Shown here: positions 8,761 to 17,241 of the stretch, one piece after another
Numbering within the stretch: position 1 is the first letter of the stretch
Layout: each line of letters opens with the position of its first letter
Assembly: GCF_000381025.1 (NCBI RefSeq)
Contig: NZ_KB905813.1
Span: 726,716 to 790,715, forward strand
Direction: 5' to 3'
Length of the DNA: 64,000 bases
Source of the DNA: Streptomyces sulphureus DSM 40104
Lineage (GTDB): Bacteria; Actinomycetota; Actinomycetes; Streptomycetales; Streptomycetaceae
Notes under the pieces: model-generated
The model's input: only the letters and a program-made list of their open reading frames with translations
Database searches by the model: none
What the model was told of the DNA's origin: nothing
Made by a program: the position numbers and the translations under genes

Positions 8761-9009
8761 CAGAGCGGCCTCGTCCGCGGACCGGCAGGGCAGGAGCGGG
8801 AGGCTTCTCGCGTCCGGGACATCCGGCAGGTGTCGGGCGCCGTGGCGGGGTCGTCAGGCGAATACTGCCCCCCCCCCGGAGCCGCCTTGCGGACCGGCGG
8901 GCAGACGTCCTCGGTGTGCGTTACTCTGTGTGATTAGACCCCCAAGGCCCCCTCTGTTCGGTGAGGTTGCCCGTGGGCATCGAGGAGCGCGCAGAGCAGG
9001 GAGTGCACA

Positions 9010-9288
9010 GTGGCCGAGAAGGAACCCGCCAGGGCCGAGGGCGAACCCGTCGTGGACTCGCCCTGGTGGGCAGGGTTCAAGCCGCTCGGCGGCGTCCTGC
9101 TGATAGTCGTCGGCCTCGGCTGGGCGGCGTGGGTGCTGCTCTCCGGCCCGGGCAGCTTCATGAGCGCCTACGGTGCGAGCAAGATCGTCGCTGTCGGCTG
9201 TGTCGTCGTCGGCGGCGCCCTGCTGCCCCGTCGCCGCGGCTCCCGCTGCGATCGCGAGGAGGAGGACGAGGGCGAGCAGACCTCCTGA
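9010..9288 (+). CDS. Small two-helix membrane protein of unknown function
   Basis: A 92-residue protein starting with GTG after an AGGGAG ribosome site. It has an acidic N-terminus, two hydrophobic segments (GGVLLIVVGLGWAAWVLL, about residues 27-44, and SKIVAVGCVVVGGALL, about 57-72), and a basic-then-acidic tail (RRRGSRCDREEEDEGE). No family is recognised. It lies 103 bases ahead of the KAP NTPase gene on the same strand, so the two may be co-transcribed and it could help place the NTPase at the membrane. That pairing is inference from proximity only. Confidence 0.6.
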   Translation: MAEKEPARAEGEPVVDSPWWAGFKPLGGVLLIVVGLGWAAWVLLSGPGSFMSAYGASKIVAVGCVVVGGALLPRRRGSRCDREEEDEGEQTS

Positions 9289-9391
9289 GCCGCAGTGCCG
9301 TACGGGGCCTTCCCGGCCAACGTCCGTGCGCACGCCGCCTTCCCCGCTGTGGCATCCTGAGCGCTCGCACGCGCAGGGGAGGAGCAGCGGC

Positions 9392-11140
9392 ATGGACGTG
9401 CCGGTCTCGCAGGGGTTCTCGCTGCTCGACGACGAGCCCGTCGCGCGGCAGGACGACGACGCGCTCGGGACCGGGCGCACCGCCCGGCTCCTCGCCGAAC
9501 TGGTGCTCTCCTCGCGCTCCTCGACGCCGTTCACGCTCGCCGTCGAATCCGGCTGGGGCACCGGTAAGAGCAGCCTGATGCTGCTGCTGCGGGACGAGTT
9601 GGAGAAGGAAGAGGACGTCCGCACGGTCTGGTTCAACGCGTGGAGCTCGCCCGGACCGGACGCGCTGGAGGGGCTCATCCGCACGGTCCTCGCCGGCTTC
9701 GACCGCCGCACCCTCCGGCGCAACCTGCGGAACCTCTCCGAACACCGCGGCATACGGCACGTGTTGCGGCTGCTCTCCCTCCTCGCGGCCGTACCGCTCG
9801 GCGCAACGGCGGCGGTCGAGGAGACCTGGCGGCTCCTCTCCGCCAACCCCGAGACCCGCAACCGTATGCAGGAGCGCATCAGGGACCTGACCCGCGAGTG
9901 GGCAGCGGGCGGGGAGCACGGCGAGCGGCTGCTGGTGGTCTTCGTCGATGACCTGGACCGCTGCTCGGAGGAGACGGTCCTCGCCGTGTGCGAGGCCGTC
10001 AAGGTCTACCTCGACGTCCCCCGTATCGCCTTCGTCGTCGGATGCGACCGCTCGGCGCTCGACGCCAAGGGGCTGCTCCGCGAACTCTCCCCCGCCGGCG
10101 CGGCGTTCCTGGAAAAGGTCTTCCAGACGAGCTACCGCATGTCCGTCCCCGAGAAGGAACAGGTGGAGGAGTTCGTCCGCCGCTGCCTGCGGAGGGCCGG
10201 CATCGAGCGGCTGCTCGACGACGAGCACGTCTCGCTCATCGCCAACCGCTCCGGACGCAACCCGCGGCGCATCAAACGCCTGGTGAACGGGCTCGTCCTG
10301 GAAGTCCGACTCAACCCGCTGTGGCGCGACTTCGGCCCCGACGCGGTGGGCACCCTGCTGCGCCTCCTGCTCGTCCAGCACCTCTACCCGGAGTTCTACC
10401 GCCTGTTCGCCCGGCGCGACGCCGCATACCCGGGCCCCTTCACGGAGTTCACCGGGTACCGGGCCGTCCGGAACGCCCTCCTGCGGGGCGACGCCGCCGA
10501 CCCGGCGCAGGTGAACGGCTTCTTCGCGGACCACGGGCTGCCCGAGCCGGAGGGCGAACCCGCCGCGGTGCTCGGCGAGTTGGAGGAGCGGCTGCCGACG
10601 GAGTTCCCCTCCCTCGTCGAGGACCGCCCCTTCGTCACGCTCGTCGAGGACCTCAACGCCTCGCCCCACTGGGAGAAGCTCCTGGAGCGCCTGGAGTGGA
10701 ACGACGGGCGGCAGGACGAGCCCGCGCTCCCGGAAGCAGAACGCCCCGCCGTGACGGCCGAGGAGCCGCTGCTGGGGCGGCGGCTCCTGTGGATCGACGA
10801 CAATCCGGTGAGCGTCGCCCACGAGCGCCGGCACCTGGAGGCGTTCGGCGCCGACGTCGACGTGGTCCCCGACGAGGAGGCGGCCAGGGCGTACCTGCGG
10901 CGCGGCCACCCGGACCTGCTCCTCTCCGACATCACCCGCGGGGACGACAGGGCGGCAGGGTTCGATACGGTCCGCCGCCTCAAGGCCGAGGGCTACAGAG
11001 GCCCCGTGCTCTTCTACACGGGCCGTGTCACACCCGAGCGGGAGAGCCGGGCGAGGGAGCTCGGGGCACAGGTCACCGCCGACCCTTCCCGGCTCAGCAG
11101 CGCCGTCCTGTGGTCGGCGGGCCGCGACGCCCGCACCTGA
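9392..11140 (+). CDS. KAP-family P-loop NTPase fused to a C-terminal response-regulator receiver domain
   Basis: A 582-residue protein. Residues about 25-340 are a KAP NTPase: Walker A GWGTGKSS at 54-61, WFNAWSSPG after the first strand, an inserted hydrophobic stretch LLSLLAAVPLGATAAV, and Walker B LLVVFVDDLDRCSEE near 183 with YLDVPRIAFVVGCDR. A helical, charged middle follows. From about 464 to 575 is a CheY-like receiver: WIDDN at 467-471, phosphoacceptor-type Asp513 in LLLSDITR, and LFYTG; the usual conserved Lys is not evident. The ATG at 9392 has a strong GGGGAGGAG site. KAP NTPases are membrane-linked ATPases, several of plasmid or antiphage origin (PifA is the founding example). A direct receiver fusion is unusual. 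No kinase partner is adjacent, so the function is unknown. Confidence 0.85.
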   Translation: MDVPVSQGFSLLDDEPVARQDDDALGTGRTARLLAELVLSSRSSTPFTLAVESGWGTGKSSLMLLLRDELEKEEDVRTVWFNAWSSPGPDALEGLIRTVLAGFDRRTLRRNLRNLSEHRGIRHVLRLLSLLAAVPLGATAAVEETWRLLSANPETRNRMQERIRDLTREWAAGGEHGERLLVVFVDDLDRCSEETVLAVCEAVKVYLDVPRIAFVVGCDRSALDAKGLLRELSPAGAAFLEKVFQTSYRMSVPEKEQVEEFVRRCLRRAGIERLLDDEHVSLIANRSGRNPRRIKRLVNGLVLEVRLNPLWRDFGPDAVGTLLRLLLVQHLYPEFYRLFARRDAAYPGPFTEFTGYRAVRNALLRGDAADPAQVNGFFADHGLPEPEGEPAAVLGELEERLPTEFPSLVEDRPFVTLVEDLNASPHWEKLLERLEWNDGRQDEPALPEAERPAVTAEEPLLGRRLLWIDDNPVSVAHERRHLEAFGADVDVVPDEEAARAYLRRGHPDLLLSDITRGDDRAAGFDTVRRLKAEGYRGPVLFYTGRVTPERESRARELGAQVTADPSRLSSAVLWSAGRDART

Positions 11141-11156
11141 GCCGATCCGGCGCGCG

Positions 11157-11552
11157 TCAGGCGGCGTCCCCGCGGGCCTCCGCGCGGCGCTTCTCCTTCA
11201 GGCGCGTGTTCTCCTTGCGCACCTCGGCCTGCGTCGCCCGCTCAGTCTGGAGCCACTCGGGATTCTCAGCCCTGAGCGCGTCGATCTGCTCCGTGGTGAG
11301 CGCCTCGGTGACGCCGCCCCTGGCGAGCCCCGAGATCGAGACGCCGAGTTTCGCGGCGACGACGGGGCGCGGGTGCGGGCCCTTGGCGCGCAGCTCCCGC
11401 AGCCACTCCGGGGGGTCGGCCTGCAGCGCGTTGAGCTCGCCGCGCGAGACGGGACCCTCGCGGAACTCGGCGGGGGTGGCCTCAAGGTACACACCCAGCT
11501 TCTTCGCCGCGGTCGCGGGCTTCATGGTCTGGGTGTTCTTCTGCGACGTCAT
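11157..11552 (-). CDS. DUF5997 family protein
   Basis: A 131-residue conserved actinobacterial protein. It contains two copies of a short module resembling an HTH-like repeat: TAAKKLGVYLEATPAEFREGPVSRGELNALQADPPEWLREL and VAAKLGVSISGLARGGVTEALTTEQIDALRAENPEWLQ. Each module ends in a PEWL motif. The C-terminus is lysine/arginine-rich and probably helical. Biochemical role is not known. It is transcribed divergently from the substrate-binding-domain protein starting at 11612, an arrangement common in Streptomyces, and converges on the KAP gene 16 bases away. Confidence 0.8.
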   Translation of the reverse strand: MTSQKNTQTMKPATAAKKLGVYLEATPAEFREGPVSRGELNALQADPPEWLRELRAKGPHPRPVVAAKLGVSISGLARGGVTEALTTEQIDALRAENPEWLQTERATQAEVRKENTRLKEKRRAEARGDAA

Positions 11553-11611
11553 GGTCCCCAGGGTATCGATCGCGTGCGGTGCTCCTCACCACGGCCGGTA
11601 ACCTGTGCGGT

Positions 11612-12376
11612 GTGACTGGCTCGGACGCGTCCCCCTCTTTCCGGCTCGCCTACGTCCCCGGCGTCACGCCCACGAAGTGGGTGCGGATCTGGCACGAGCG
11701 GCTGCCCGACGTCCCGCTCTCCCTCGTGCCGACCCCGGCCGCCGACGCGGAGGCGCTGCTGCGGGAGCGCGCCGCCGACGCCGGCTTCCTGCGGCTGCCG
11801 GTCGACCGCGACGTCTTCAGCGCGATCCCGCTCTACACCGAGACGACCGTGGTCGTCGTCCCGAAGGACCACGTCGTGACGGCCGCGGAGGAGGTCGGTG
11901 CCGAGGAACTGGCCGACGAGGTGATCCTCCACCCGCTCGACGACGTACTCGGCTGGACGCCCGCCGGGCGGCCCGCGAGGGAGCGCCCCGCGACCACGGG
12001 CGACGCGGTGGAGTTGGTGGCGGCCGGGATCGGCGTTCTCGTCGTGCCGAAGTCGCTCGCCCGCCTCCACCACCGGCGGGACCTCACCTACCGACCCGTC
12101 TCGGACGCGCCGCAGTCCCAGGTGGCGCTCGCCTGGCCGCAGGAGGCGACGACGGACCTCGTCGAGGACTTCATCGGGATCGTGCGCGGCCGCACACCCA
12201 ACAGCACCCGCGGCCGCAACCCGCCCGCGGCCCAGCCGAAGCCGAAGGCGAAGCCCGGGACCCGCGGCGAACAGGGCGGCGCCCGGCGGCAGGCCCCCGG
12301 CCACGCCAAGGGGCGGCGGCGCGGCCCGTCCGGCCGCGGGCGCCCCGGCAGGGGCAGGCCCCGGGGCCGCTCGTGA
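11612..12376 (+). CDS. LysR-type substrate-binding domain protein lacking the DNA-binding domain
   Basis: A 254-residue protein that begins directly with the effector fold (FRLAYVPGVTPTKWVRIWHERLPDVPL) and continues with the type-2 periplasmic-binding pattern (DAGFLRLPVDRDVFSAIPLYTE, GDAVELVAAGIGVLVVPKS). No helix-turn-helix precedes it. The last 65 residues are low-complexity, rich in Arg, Gly, Pro and Lys, which could bind nucleic acid non-specifically. The GTG at 11612 is chosen because upstream residues have no conserved character. It is divergent from the DUF5997 gene and the two probably share a promoter region. Function is unknown. Confidence 0.8.
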   Translation: MTGSDASPSFRLAYVPGVTPTKWVRIWHERLPDVPLSLVPTPAADAEALLRERAADAGFLRLPVDRDVFSAIPLYTETTVVVVPKDHVVTAAEEVGAEELADEVILHPLDDVLGWTPAGRPARERPATTGDAVELVAAGIGVLVVPKSLARLHHRRDLTYRPVSDAPQSQVALAWPQEATTDLVEDFIGIVRGRTPNSTRGRNPPAAQPKPKAKPGTRGEQGGARRQAPGHAKGRRRGPSGRGRPGRGRPRGRS

Positions 12377-12379
12377 ACC

Positions 12380-14902
12380 TCAGCGCAGAGTGGCAGTGAA
12401 GCTGCGGCCGTAGGCGTGGTGGGTGTCGACGAGCACGCGCGTCCCGCCGCGCCCTCTCCGCACCGTCACGGCCTCGTCGCCCTTCTCGAGGCGCAAGGAC
12501 CGTCCGCGGACGACGAGTTCGACGGTGTCCCGGCCCATCGTCGGGTCGGAGACGGCGACCTCGAGCCGTCCGCCCCGACGGTGCCGGAGGAGGACGGAGG
12601 CAGGGCCGTCGATGCGCACGCCTGCCGCCTCGTGCGGCCCGCGCGTGAACGTGTTGGCCGCGGTGAGGCGGAGCCCGCGGTGGGTGAGCGCCTGGAGCCG
12701 CGGGGTGTTGGCGAGAATCCGCAGCGGGCCCCGCAGGTAGGAGCGGAGGGCGCGCTCGTCCGCGTGGGGTACGAGCGCGTACGCGTGCGCGGTGGGCGCT
12801 CCGGGCGGCTGCTCCGCCGTGACGCCGAAGACGGAGCGGACGGCCGAGGTGTCCGGGTTGGCGGTCCGGACGACCCGGCGGCTGCGCGTCACCACGTCGA
12901 GGCCGACCCGCACAGGGGGTGTGTCGAGGAGAACGTAGCCGACGGCGGTACGCCGGGTGGCGTTGGCGTACCTGAGCAGACGCAGGTCGCCGGAGCCGGG
13001 GCCGGTCCAGCGCCGGCCGTCGCGGAGGGTGCCGGTGACGGTGATCCGGTCGTCGGGGTGTGCGGTGCGCGCGTCGAGCGTCGTGGTCACGGTGCGGCCC
13101 GCCGGGTCGCCGACGTCCGCGGCGAGCACCACGATCTCGTCGTCGAGGAGGAACCAGGACTTCGTCGCCCGCGCGTTCCGGTAGACGGTGAAGTCGTCGG
13201 GCAGCTTCGCGCGGTCGCGGAATGCCACGTCGTCGGAGAGGACGAGGGAGGCGGCTCCGTAGGCGCCGAGGACGGCGCCGCCCGAGTGCCGTGCGGTGCC
13301 GCGCGGGAAGTAGACGTAGGTGTTCTGCGACTCGGAGGAGGCTGTGAAGTGCAGCGGGTGCTCGGGGTTGTCGTAGTACGGCTTCCCGTAGAGCTCGGGC
13401 ACGGTCCGGCGCTCTTCGGCGGGGACGGTGGTGCCCGCGAGGCGGTAGGGGGAGACCGTCGTGAAGTGGTCGACTCCGTACGACGCCTCCTGATCCTCGC
13501 CCGAGAGGTAGAGGTAGTGCGCCCCGTCCCCCTGGAACCAGGGCATGAGGTTCTCGCCGCTCATGTACTCGTACTTGCTGATCCGCTCGGAGCTGCGCGC
13601 GAGCGCGAAGGCGTAGCCGGGCCTGCGGTGGACGGTGCGGTCCATCGCGTTGAAGGCGGTGCTGCGGGCCGCGGGGTTGAGGTCGGCCGCGGTGACGCCC
13701 TCGTCGGAGACGGTGTCGGCGTACCGCACGATGCTGAGCGGCGAGACGAACCCGGAGGGGTCGAGCTCGGCCTGCGCCGTCGAGTGCAGGTGCTTCACGT
13801 AGCTCCTCAGCGCGGCGGCGTCCTCGTCCGCCGAGAGCGTGGCGAGGTCGACGGCGGCCTCGGCGACCGGGAGGACGTCTGCGTACCCGCCGTCGGCGCG
13901 CGAGACGGCCCTACCCTTGACGATCTCCATCAGCCAGCCCTCGAAGATCAGGGGCGCGAACCCGTCGCGCAGCCAGCCGTGCACCACGGGGACGAGCTCC
14001 TCGTGCCGTGCGTATCCGGTGCCGTCGAGGAACTGGAGCGTCTGCACGACGCGGGTGAGGAGCCCCTTGCCGTAGGAGCCGGTGTAGGCGACGGAGGCGT
14101 GCTGGAGGAAGGAGCCGTCCGCGTAGTAGCCGTCGGTGACGCCGTGGACGAGGTGGTACGGGTCGATGGTGGCGAAGACCGTCAACTGGTCGGCGACGGC
14201 CTTGCGGATGCGTGGCGCGTCGCCGGTGAGGGCGCCTTGGAGGAGGCGGTTGGTGGTGATGTCGGCGAGGTTGGCGCCGGTGTGGAAGCGCGAGTCCAGG
14301 TCGACGTCGCCGTCGACGCCGTTGCGCAGGTACGCGTCCATCGAGTCGACGTAGGCGCCGGTCAGCTCGGGTCGGTGCGCGGCCGCCTCCTCCCTGAGCA
14401 GCACGAGCGTGCGGGTGGCCTGCTGCGAGATGCCGATCTCCCAGACGAACCAGTTGCCGTAGTAGCCGCGGGACTGGTCGCCGTAGTGGTGCTCGTGGAG
14501 CCAGGCGAGGCCGTCGAGCACACGGTGCTGCACGCCGCGGTCGCCGTGCAGGTCCCCGGGGAGGCCCGGGGTGCGGGTCGCGAGGGCGATCTCCTGGAGC
14601 CGCCGGTGGGCGGTCTCCAACGCGGCCTCGTCTGAGCCGAGTTCGAGGCCGGCGAAGAGTTCGTCGGGCCCTGCCGCGTCCATCGCCGCCAGGTGGTCGC
14701 GTGCGTCCTTCTCGACGGCTGCGCGCTTGTCCGCCGTCTCCGGACGCGCGTTGCTCTCGGCCGTGCCGGTGAGGAGCGTGGTGGCGTTGGTGAGCAGGCG
14801 CTCTCCGTCCGCTTCCGCTGCGCTCGCGGAGCGGACCGGCAGCGCCGCCAGCAGACTCGCCGCCGAGGCGGAGAGCAGCAGGCGTCTGCGGGTGATATCC
14901 AT
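12380..14902 (-). CDS. Secreted polysaccharide lyase family 8 (hyaluronate/chondroitin/xanthan lyase type)
   Basis: An 840-residue enzyme that cleaves uronic-acid-containing polysaccharides by beta-elimination. A Tat signal leads (MDITRRRLLLSASAASLL, cleavage near SASAA). The alpha/alpha-toroid carries NWFVWEIGI near 149, TGANLADITTNRL (the Asn region), and FLQHASVAYTGSYGKG near 265-280 with the catalytic His/Tyr pair. Next comes DRTVHRRPGYAFALARSS and YEYMSGENLMPWFQGDG, then beta-sandwich domains. Length and motif order match PL8. The ATG at 14902 has GGAGG five bases ahead and the signal peptide confirms it. The gene converges on its neighbour with a 3-base gap. Hyaluronan, chondroitin sulfate and xanthan remain possible substrates. 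Confidence 0.9.
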   Translation of the reverse strand: MDITRRRLLLSASAASLLAALPVRSASAAEADGERLLTNATTLLTGTAESNARPETADKRAAVEKDARDHLAAMDAAGPDELFAGLELGSDEAALETAHRRLQEIALATRTPGLPGDLHGDRGVQHRVLDGLAWLHEHHYGDQSRGYYGNWFVWEIGISQQATRTLVLLREEAAAHRPELTGAYVDSMDAYLRNGVDGDVDLDSRFHTGANLADITTNRLLQGALTGDAPRIRKAVADQLTVFATIDPYHLVHGVTDGYYADGSFLQHASVAYTGSYGKGLLTRVVQTLQFLDGTGYARHEELVPVVHGWLRDGFAPLIFEGWLMEIVKGRAVSRADGGYADVLPVAEAAVDLATLSADEDAAALRSYVKHLHSTAQAELDPSGFVSPLSIVRYADTVSDEGVTAADLNPAARSTAFNAMDRTVHRRPGYAFALARSSERISKYEYMSGENLMPWFQGDGAHYLYLSGEDQEASYGVDHFTTVSPYRLAGTTVPAEERRTVPELYGKPYYDNPEHPLHFTASSESQNTYVYFPRGTARHSGGAVLGAYGAASLVLSDDVAFRDRAKLPDDFTVYRNARATKSWFLLDDEIVVLAADVGDPAGRTVTTTLDARTAHPDDRITVTGTLRDGRRWTGPGSGDLRLLRYANATRRTAVGYVLLDTPPVRVGLDVVTRSRRVVRTANPDTSAVRSVFGVTAEQPPGAPTAHAYALVPHADERALRSYLRGPLRILANTPRLQALTHRGLRLTAANTFTRGPHEAAGVRIDGPASVLLRHRRGGRLEVAVSDPTMGRDTVELVVRGRSLRLEKGDEAVTVRRGRGGTRVLVDTHHAYGRSFTATLR

Positions 14903-15079
14903 GCGTCCTCCGGGCGGTGGTGGCTGCTGGCGGCCCGGAGTCAAGCAAAGCCCGCGCCGGCCGACAAGGCTCCCGACGCGCCGAGCTCGCGCAGCGGGGA
15001 ATGTCGGGCGGGGAGCGGCAGTTGCTCGTTGAGGCAACCGTGTTCGGGCCGGACCGCCGGCTCGGGGAGAGGAGTGACG

Positions 15080-15532
15080 ATGTCCGCTGACAGCCCGTTC
15101 GACGGCGAGTACGTGCCGAGCGCCACGCAGTGGGTGGCAGACCAGGTCGAGGAGTACGAGAGGAGCGGGGGCACCGAGGGCACGCAGATGCGCGGCTACC
15201 CGACGGTCGTGCTGACGACGCTCGGCGCGAAGTCGGGCGTGGTGCGCAAGTCGCCGGTGATGCGGGTCTCCGACGGCGAACGGTACGCCGTCGTCGCCTC
15301 GTTGGGCGGGGCGCCCGTCAACCCTTCGTGGTACGGCAACCTGCGCGCCCACCCCCGCGTGCGGCTCCAGGACGGGCCCACGGTGCGCGAGTACACGGCG
15401 CGGGTCGCCGAGGGCGCGGAGCGGTCCGAATGGTGGCAGCGGGCCGTCGACGCCTTCCCGCCGTACGCCGAGTACCAGGAGAAGACCGACCGGGTCATTC
15501 CCGTCGTCGTGCTGGAGCCGGTCGACGGGTGA
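15080..15532 (+). CDS. Nitroreductase-family deazaflavin (F420)-dependent oxidoreductase
   Basis: A 150-residue split-barrel protein of the Ddn/DUF385 family, which reduces substrates with F420H2 or binds related flavins. Recognisable blocks are YPTVVLTTLGAKSGVVRKSPVMRV, YAVVASLGGAPVNPSWYGNLRAHP and REYTARVAEGAERSEWW, with the C-terminal block ending VIPVVVLEP. Start ATG at 15080 follows GAGAGGAG. The intergenic space to the divergent PL8 gene (177 bases) must hold both promoters. Its natural substrate is unknown. Confidence 0.88.
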   Translation: MSADSPFDGEYVPSATQWVADQVEEYERSGGTEGTQMRGYPTVVLTTLGAKSGVVRKSPVMRVSDGERYAVVASLGGAPVNPSWYGNLRAHPRVRLQDGPTVREYTARVAEGAERSEWWQRAVDAFPPYAEYQEKTDRVIPVVVLEPVDG

Positions 15533-15544
15533 GGCGCGCGGTGC

Positions 15545-16210
15545 TCACCCGCCTCCGGTGATCCAGGCGTAGGCGCGCTCCGGCTCGAACTCCCGCTGCC
15601 CGCCGGGGAAGACGAGCCCCGCCGAGGCGAACCCGCCGCCCGCCACCGAAGGCACGGCCACGCACCGCATCCCGGCGGCCTCCGCCGCCGCGACCCCGGC
15701 CTCGGCGTCCTCCACGACGACGCAGGAGCCCGGCGCGACGCCCAGCCGCCGTGCCGACTCCAGGAGGACGTCGGGCGCCGGCTTGCCGCGGGCCACCTCC
15801 TCCGCCGACACCCGTACGGGGAAGTGCCTGGCCAGCCCCGAGGACTCCAGCACCGCTTCGATCGCGGAGGGCGAGGACCCGGACGCGACGGCTAGCGGCG
15901 ACCCGGCGGCGTACAACCGCTCGACGAGCCGCCGCATGCCGGCGAACGCCTCGGCGTGCGCGGCCAGTTCCAGATAGCGCCGGTTCTTCTCCGCGACGAG
16001 CTCCTCGACGGGAGCTTCGAGGCCGTGTTCCTCCCGCAGCGTCTCCAACGTGTCGCGGATGCCGACACCGAGGAAGCGGGTGTGCTGCTGCCAGGTGAAT
16101 CCGGGGACGCCGTGTGCGGCGAGGAGATCACGTCCGGCCGCGTAGTAGAGGGGTTCAGTGTCGACGAGGGTGCCGTCGAGGTCGAAGACGACCGGTACGG
16201 GTGTGCGCAT
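15545..16210 (-). CDS. HAD-superfamily hydrolase, beta-phosphoglucomutase/GS-phosphatase-like
   Basis: A 221-residue phosphatase or phosphoglucomutase-type enzyme. Motif I is DLDGTLVDTEP (nucleophile Asp10, Asp12), motif II is AVASGSSPSAIEAVL, the Lys is in EEVARGKPAPDVLLESARRLG, and motif III is CVVVEDAEAGVAAAEAAGM. An alpha-helical cap lies between motif I and II, as in subfamily IA3. The substrate is probably a small sugar phosphate or phosphoglycolate-like compound. Its start borders the degenerate repeat region to the right. The stop is 12 bases from the stop of the convergent gene. Confidence 0.9.
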   Translation of the reverse strand: MRTPVPVVFDLDGTLVDTEPLYYAAGRDLLAAHGVPGFTWQQHTRFLGVGIRDTLETLREEHGLEAPVEELVAEKNRRYLELAAHAEAFAGMRRLVERLYAAGSPLAVASGSSPSAIEAVLESSGLARHFPVRVSAEEVARGKPAPDVLLESARRLGVAPGSCVVVEDAEAGVAAAEAAGMRCVAVPSVAGGGFASAGLVFPGGQREFEPERAYAWITGGG

Positions 16211-16264
16211 GGCTCCAGCATGCCGACCACCGGCGGACGGAGGCTGCGGAGGGGGCCGCTCTTC

Positions 16265-17090
16265 GGGGGTGCAACGCACGGAGGTGACGCGGGCTGTTGG
16301 CCCGGGGGAGCGGTGCCGCCTCCCGTGGCTGCGGGTACGGCTTTTCGGTGACGGGGAGGCGCGGTCCGCCTGGGCGCGGAGGTTGACGGGGCAGGGGTCA
16401 TTCGTCTCTCCGTCCGGCGCGGGCGTGTGTTCACCGCGGGCTTGCTCCGTACGGCCCGCTGCGGTCGTGCTGGGACAACGCACGGAGGTGACGCGGAAGA
16501 GAGGGCCCGGATGGTGCGATGTTCCGTCGCTGCGGCAGGTACGTATTTGCGCCGTGGGGAGGGTGCGGTCCGCATGGCGTGGAGCTGCTGTCGGTGGCTG
16601 GGGTTGATGCGCTCCCGCGTCCGGGCAGGTGAGCGTTGCTGTGGTCGTCCTGACGTCTCCGTGGGTGTGCAGCCGTGTGCATATGGTGCAAAGCAGCTAG
16701 CGGAGGCGGAAGTTGCTCGGGGGAACGGTGCGACGTTCCGTTGCTGCGGAGGCACGGCTTTTCGGCGACGGGGAAAGGCGATCCGTACGGGTGTGGAGCT
16801 GCTGCCGTAGCGAGGAACCGAGTCGCCGGCTCGTCCGGCCCGGATACGCGAGCGTTGCCGGTGTCCGCCGCGTGGGGCTCCGTGCGACCGGGAGCCGTGT
16901 GGCCGCGGGGGTGACACAACACGGAGGGCGAAAAGGCAGGATTGGCGCCGGCGGCTGACCTAGTGCCGGATCGACGGTGAGAGGAACAGCATGCCCAGCC
17001 GCTGACGGTGACCACGGCCTACGTGTGCCCCCGTCCGGCGCGGGCACACGAGCGTCACCAGTGCTCACCGCAGCGTTGCACCCCGCCCCC
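16265..17090. repeat. Degenerate tandem repeat, unit about 210 bp, roughly four copies
   Basis: The landmark CAACGCACGGAGGTGACGCGG begins at 16272 and recurs at 16476, then in eroded form at 16689 (CAAAGCAGCTAGCGGAGGCGG) and 16917 (CAACACGGAGGGCG). The spacings are 204, 213 and 228 bases. Within each unit the same order of sub-blocks appears: a GTGCGATGTTCCGTCGCTGCGG-like stretch, a GGCTTTTCGGYGACGGGG-like stretch, a GTGGAGCTGCTG-like stretch and a CGTCCGGCGCGGGC-like stretch. No credible gene, ribosome site or protein family is seen in the region 16211-17241 on either strand. Origin unknown. Confidence 0.6.
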
Positions 17091-17241
17091 GAGCATCACG
17101 TGCGAACCCGCCCTGCCCCGTCGGTGGTTGGCCGTCAGGAGGGGACCCCGCCGCCACGTTCGGGGCGGAATCCGCGGGGCCGCCGGAGGCGCTGCCCGTG
17201 CGCGCTCCGACGGCCCCGGGGCTGGTTCCGTGCGGCGGGTG

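Noticed and set aside
12416..14635. 739-codon frame antisense to the PL8 lyase
   Set aside because: It mirrors the lyase codons and contains no recognisable domain.
16265..17090. Possible CRISPR array
   Set aside because: The repeat unit is about 210 bp and decayed, with no short identical repeats, regular spacers or cas genes.
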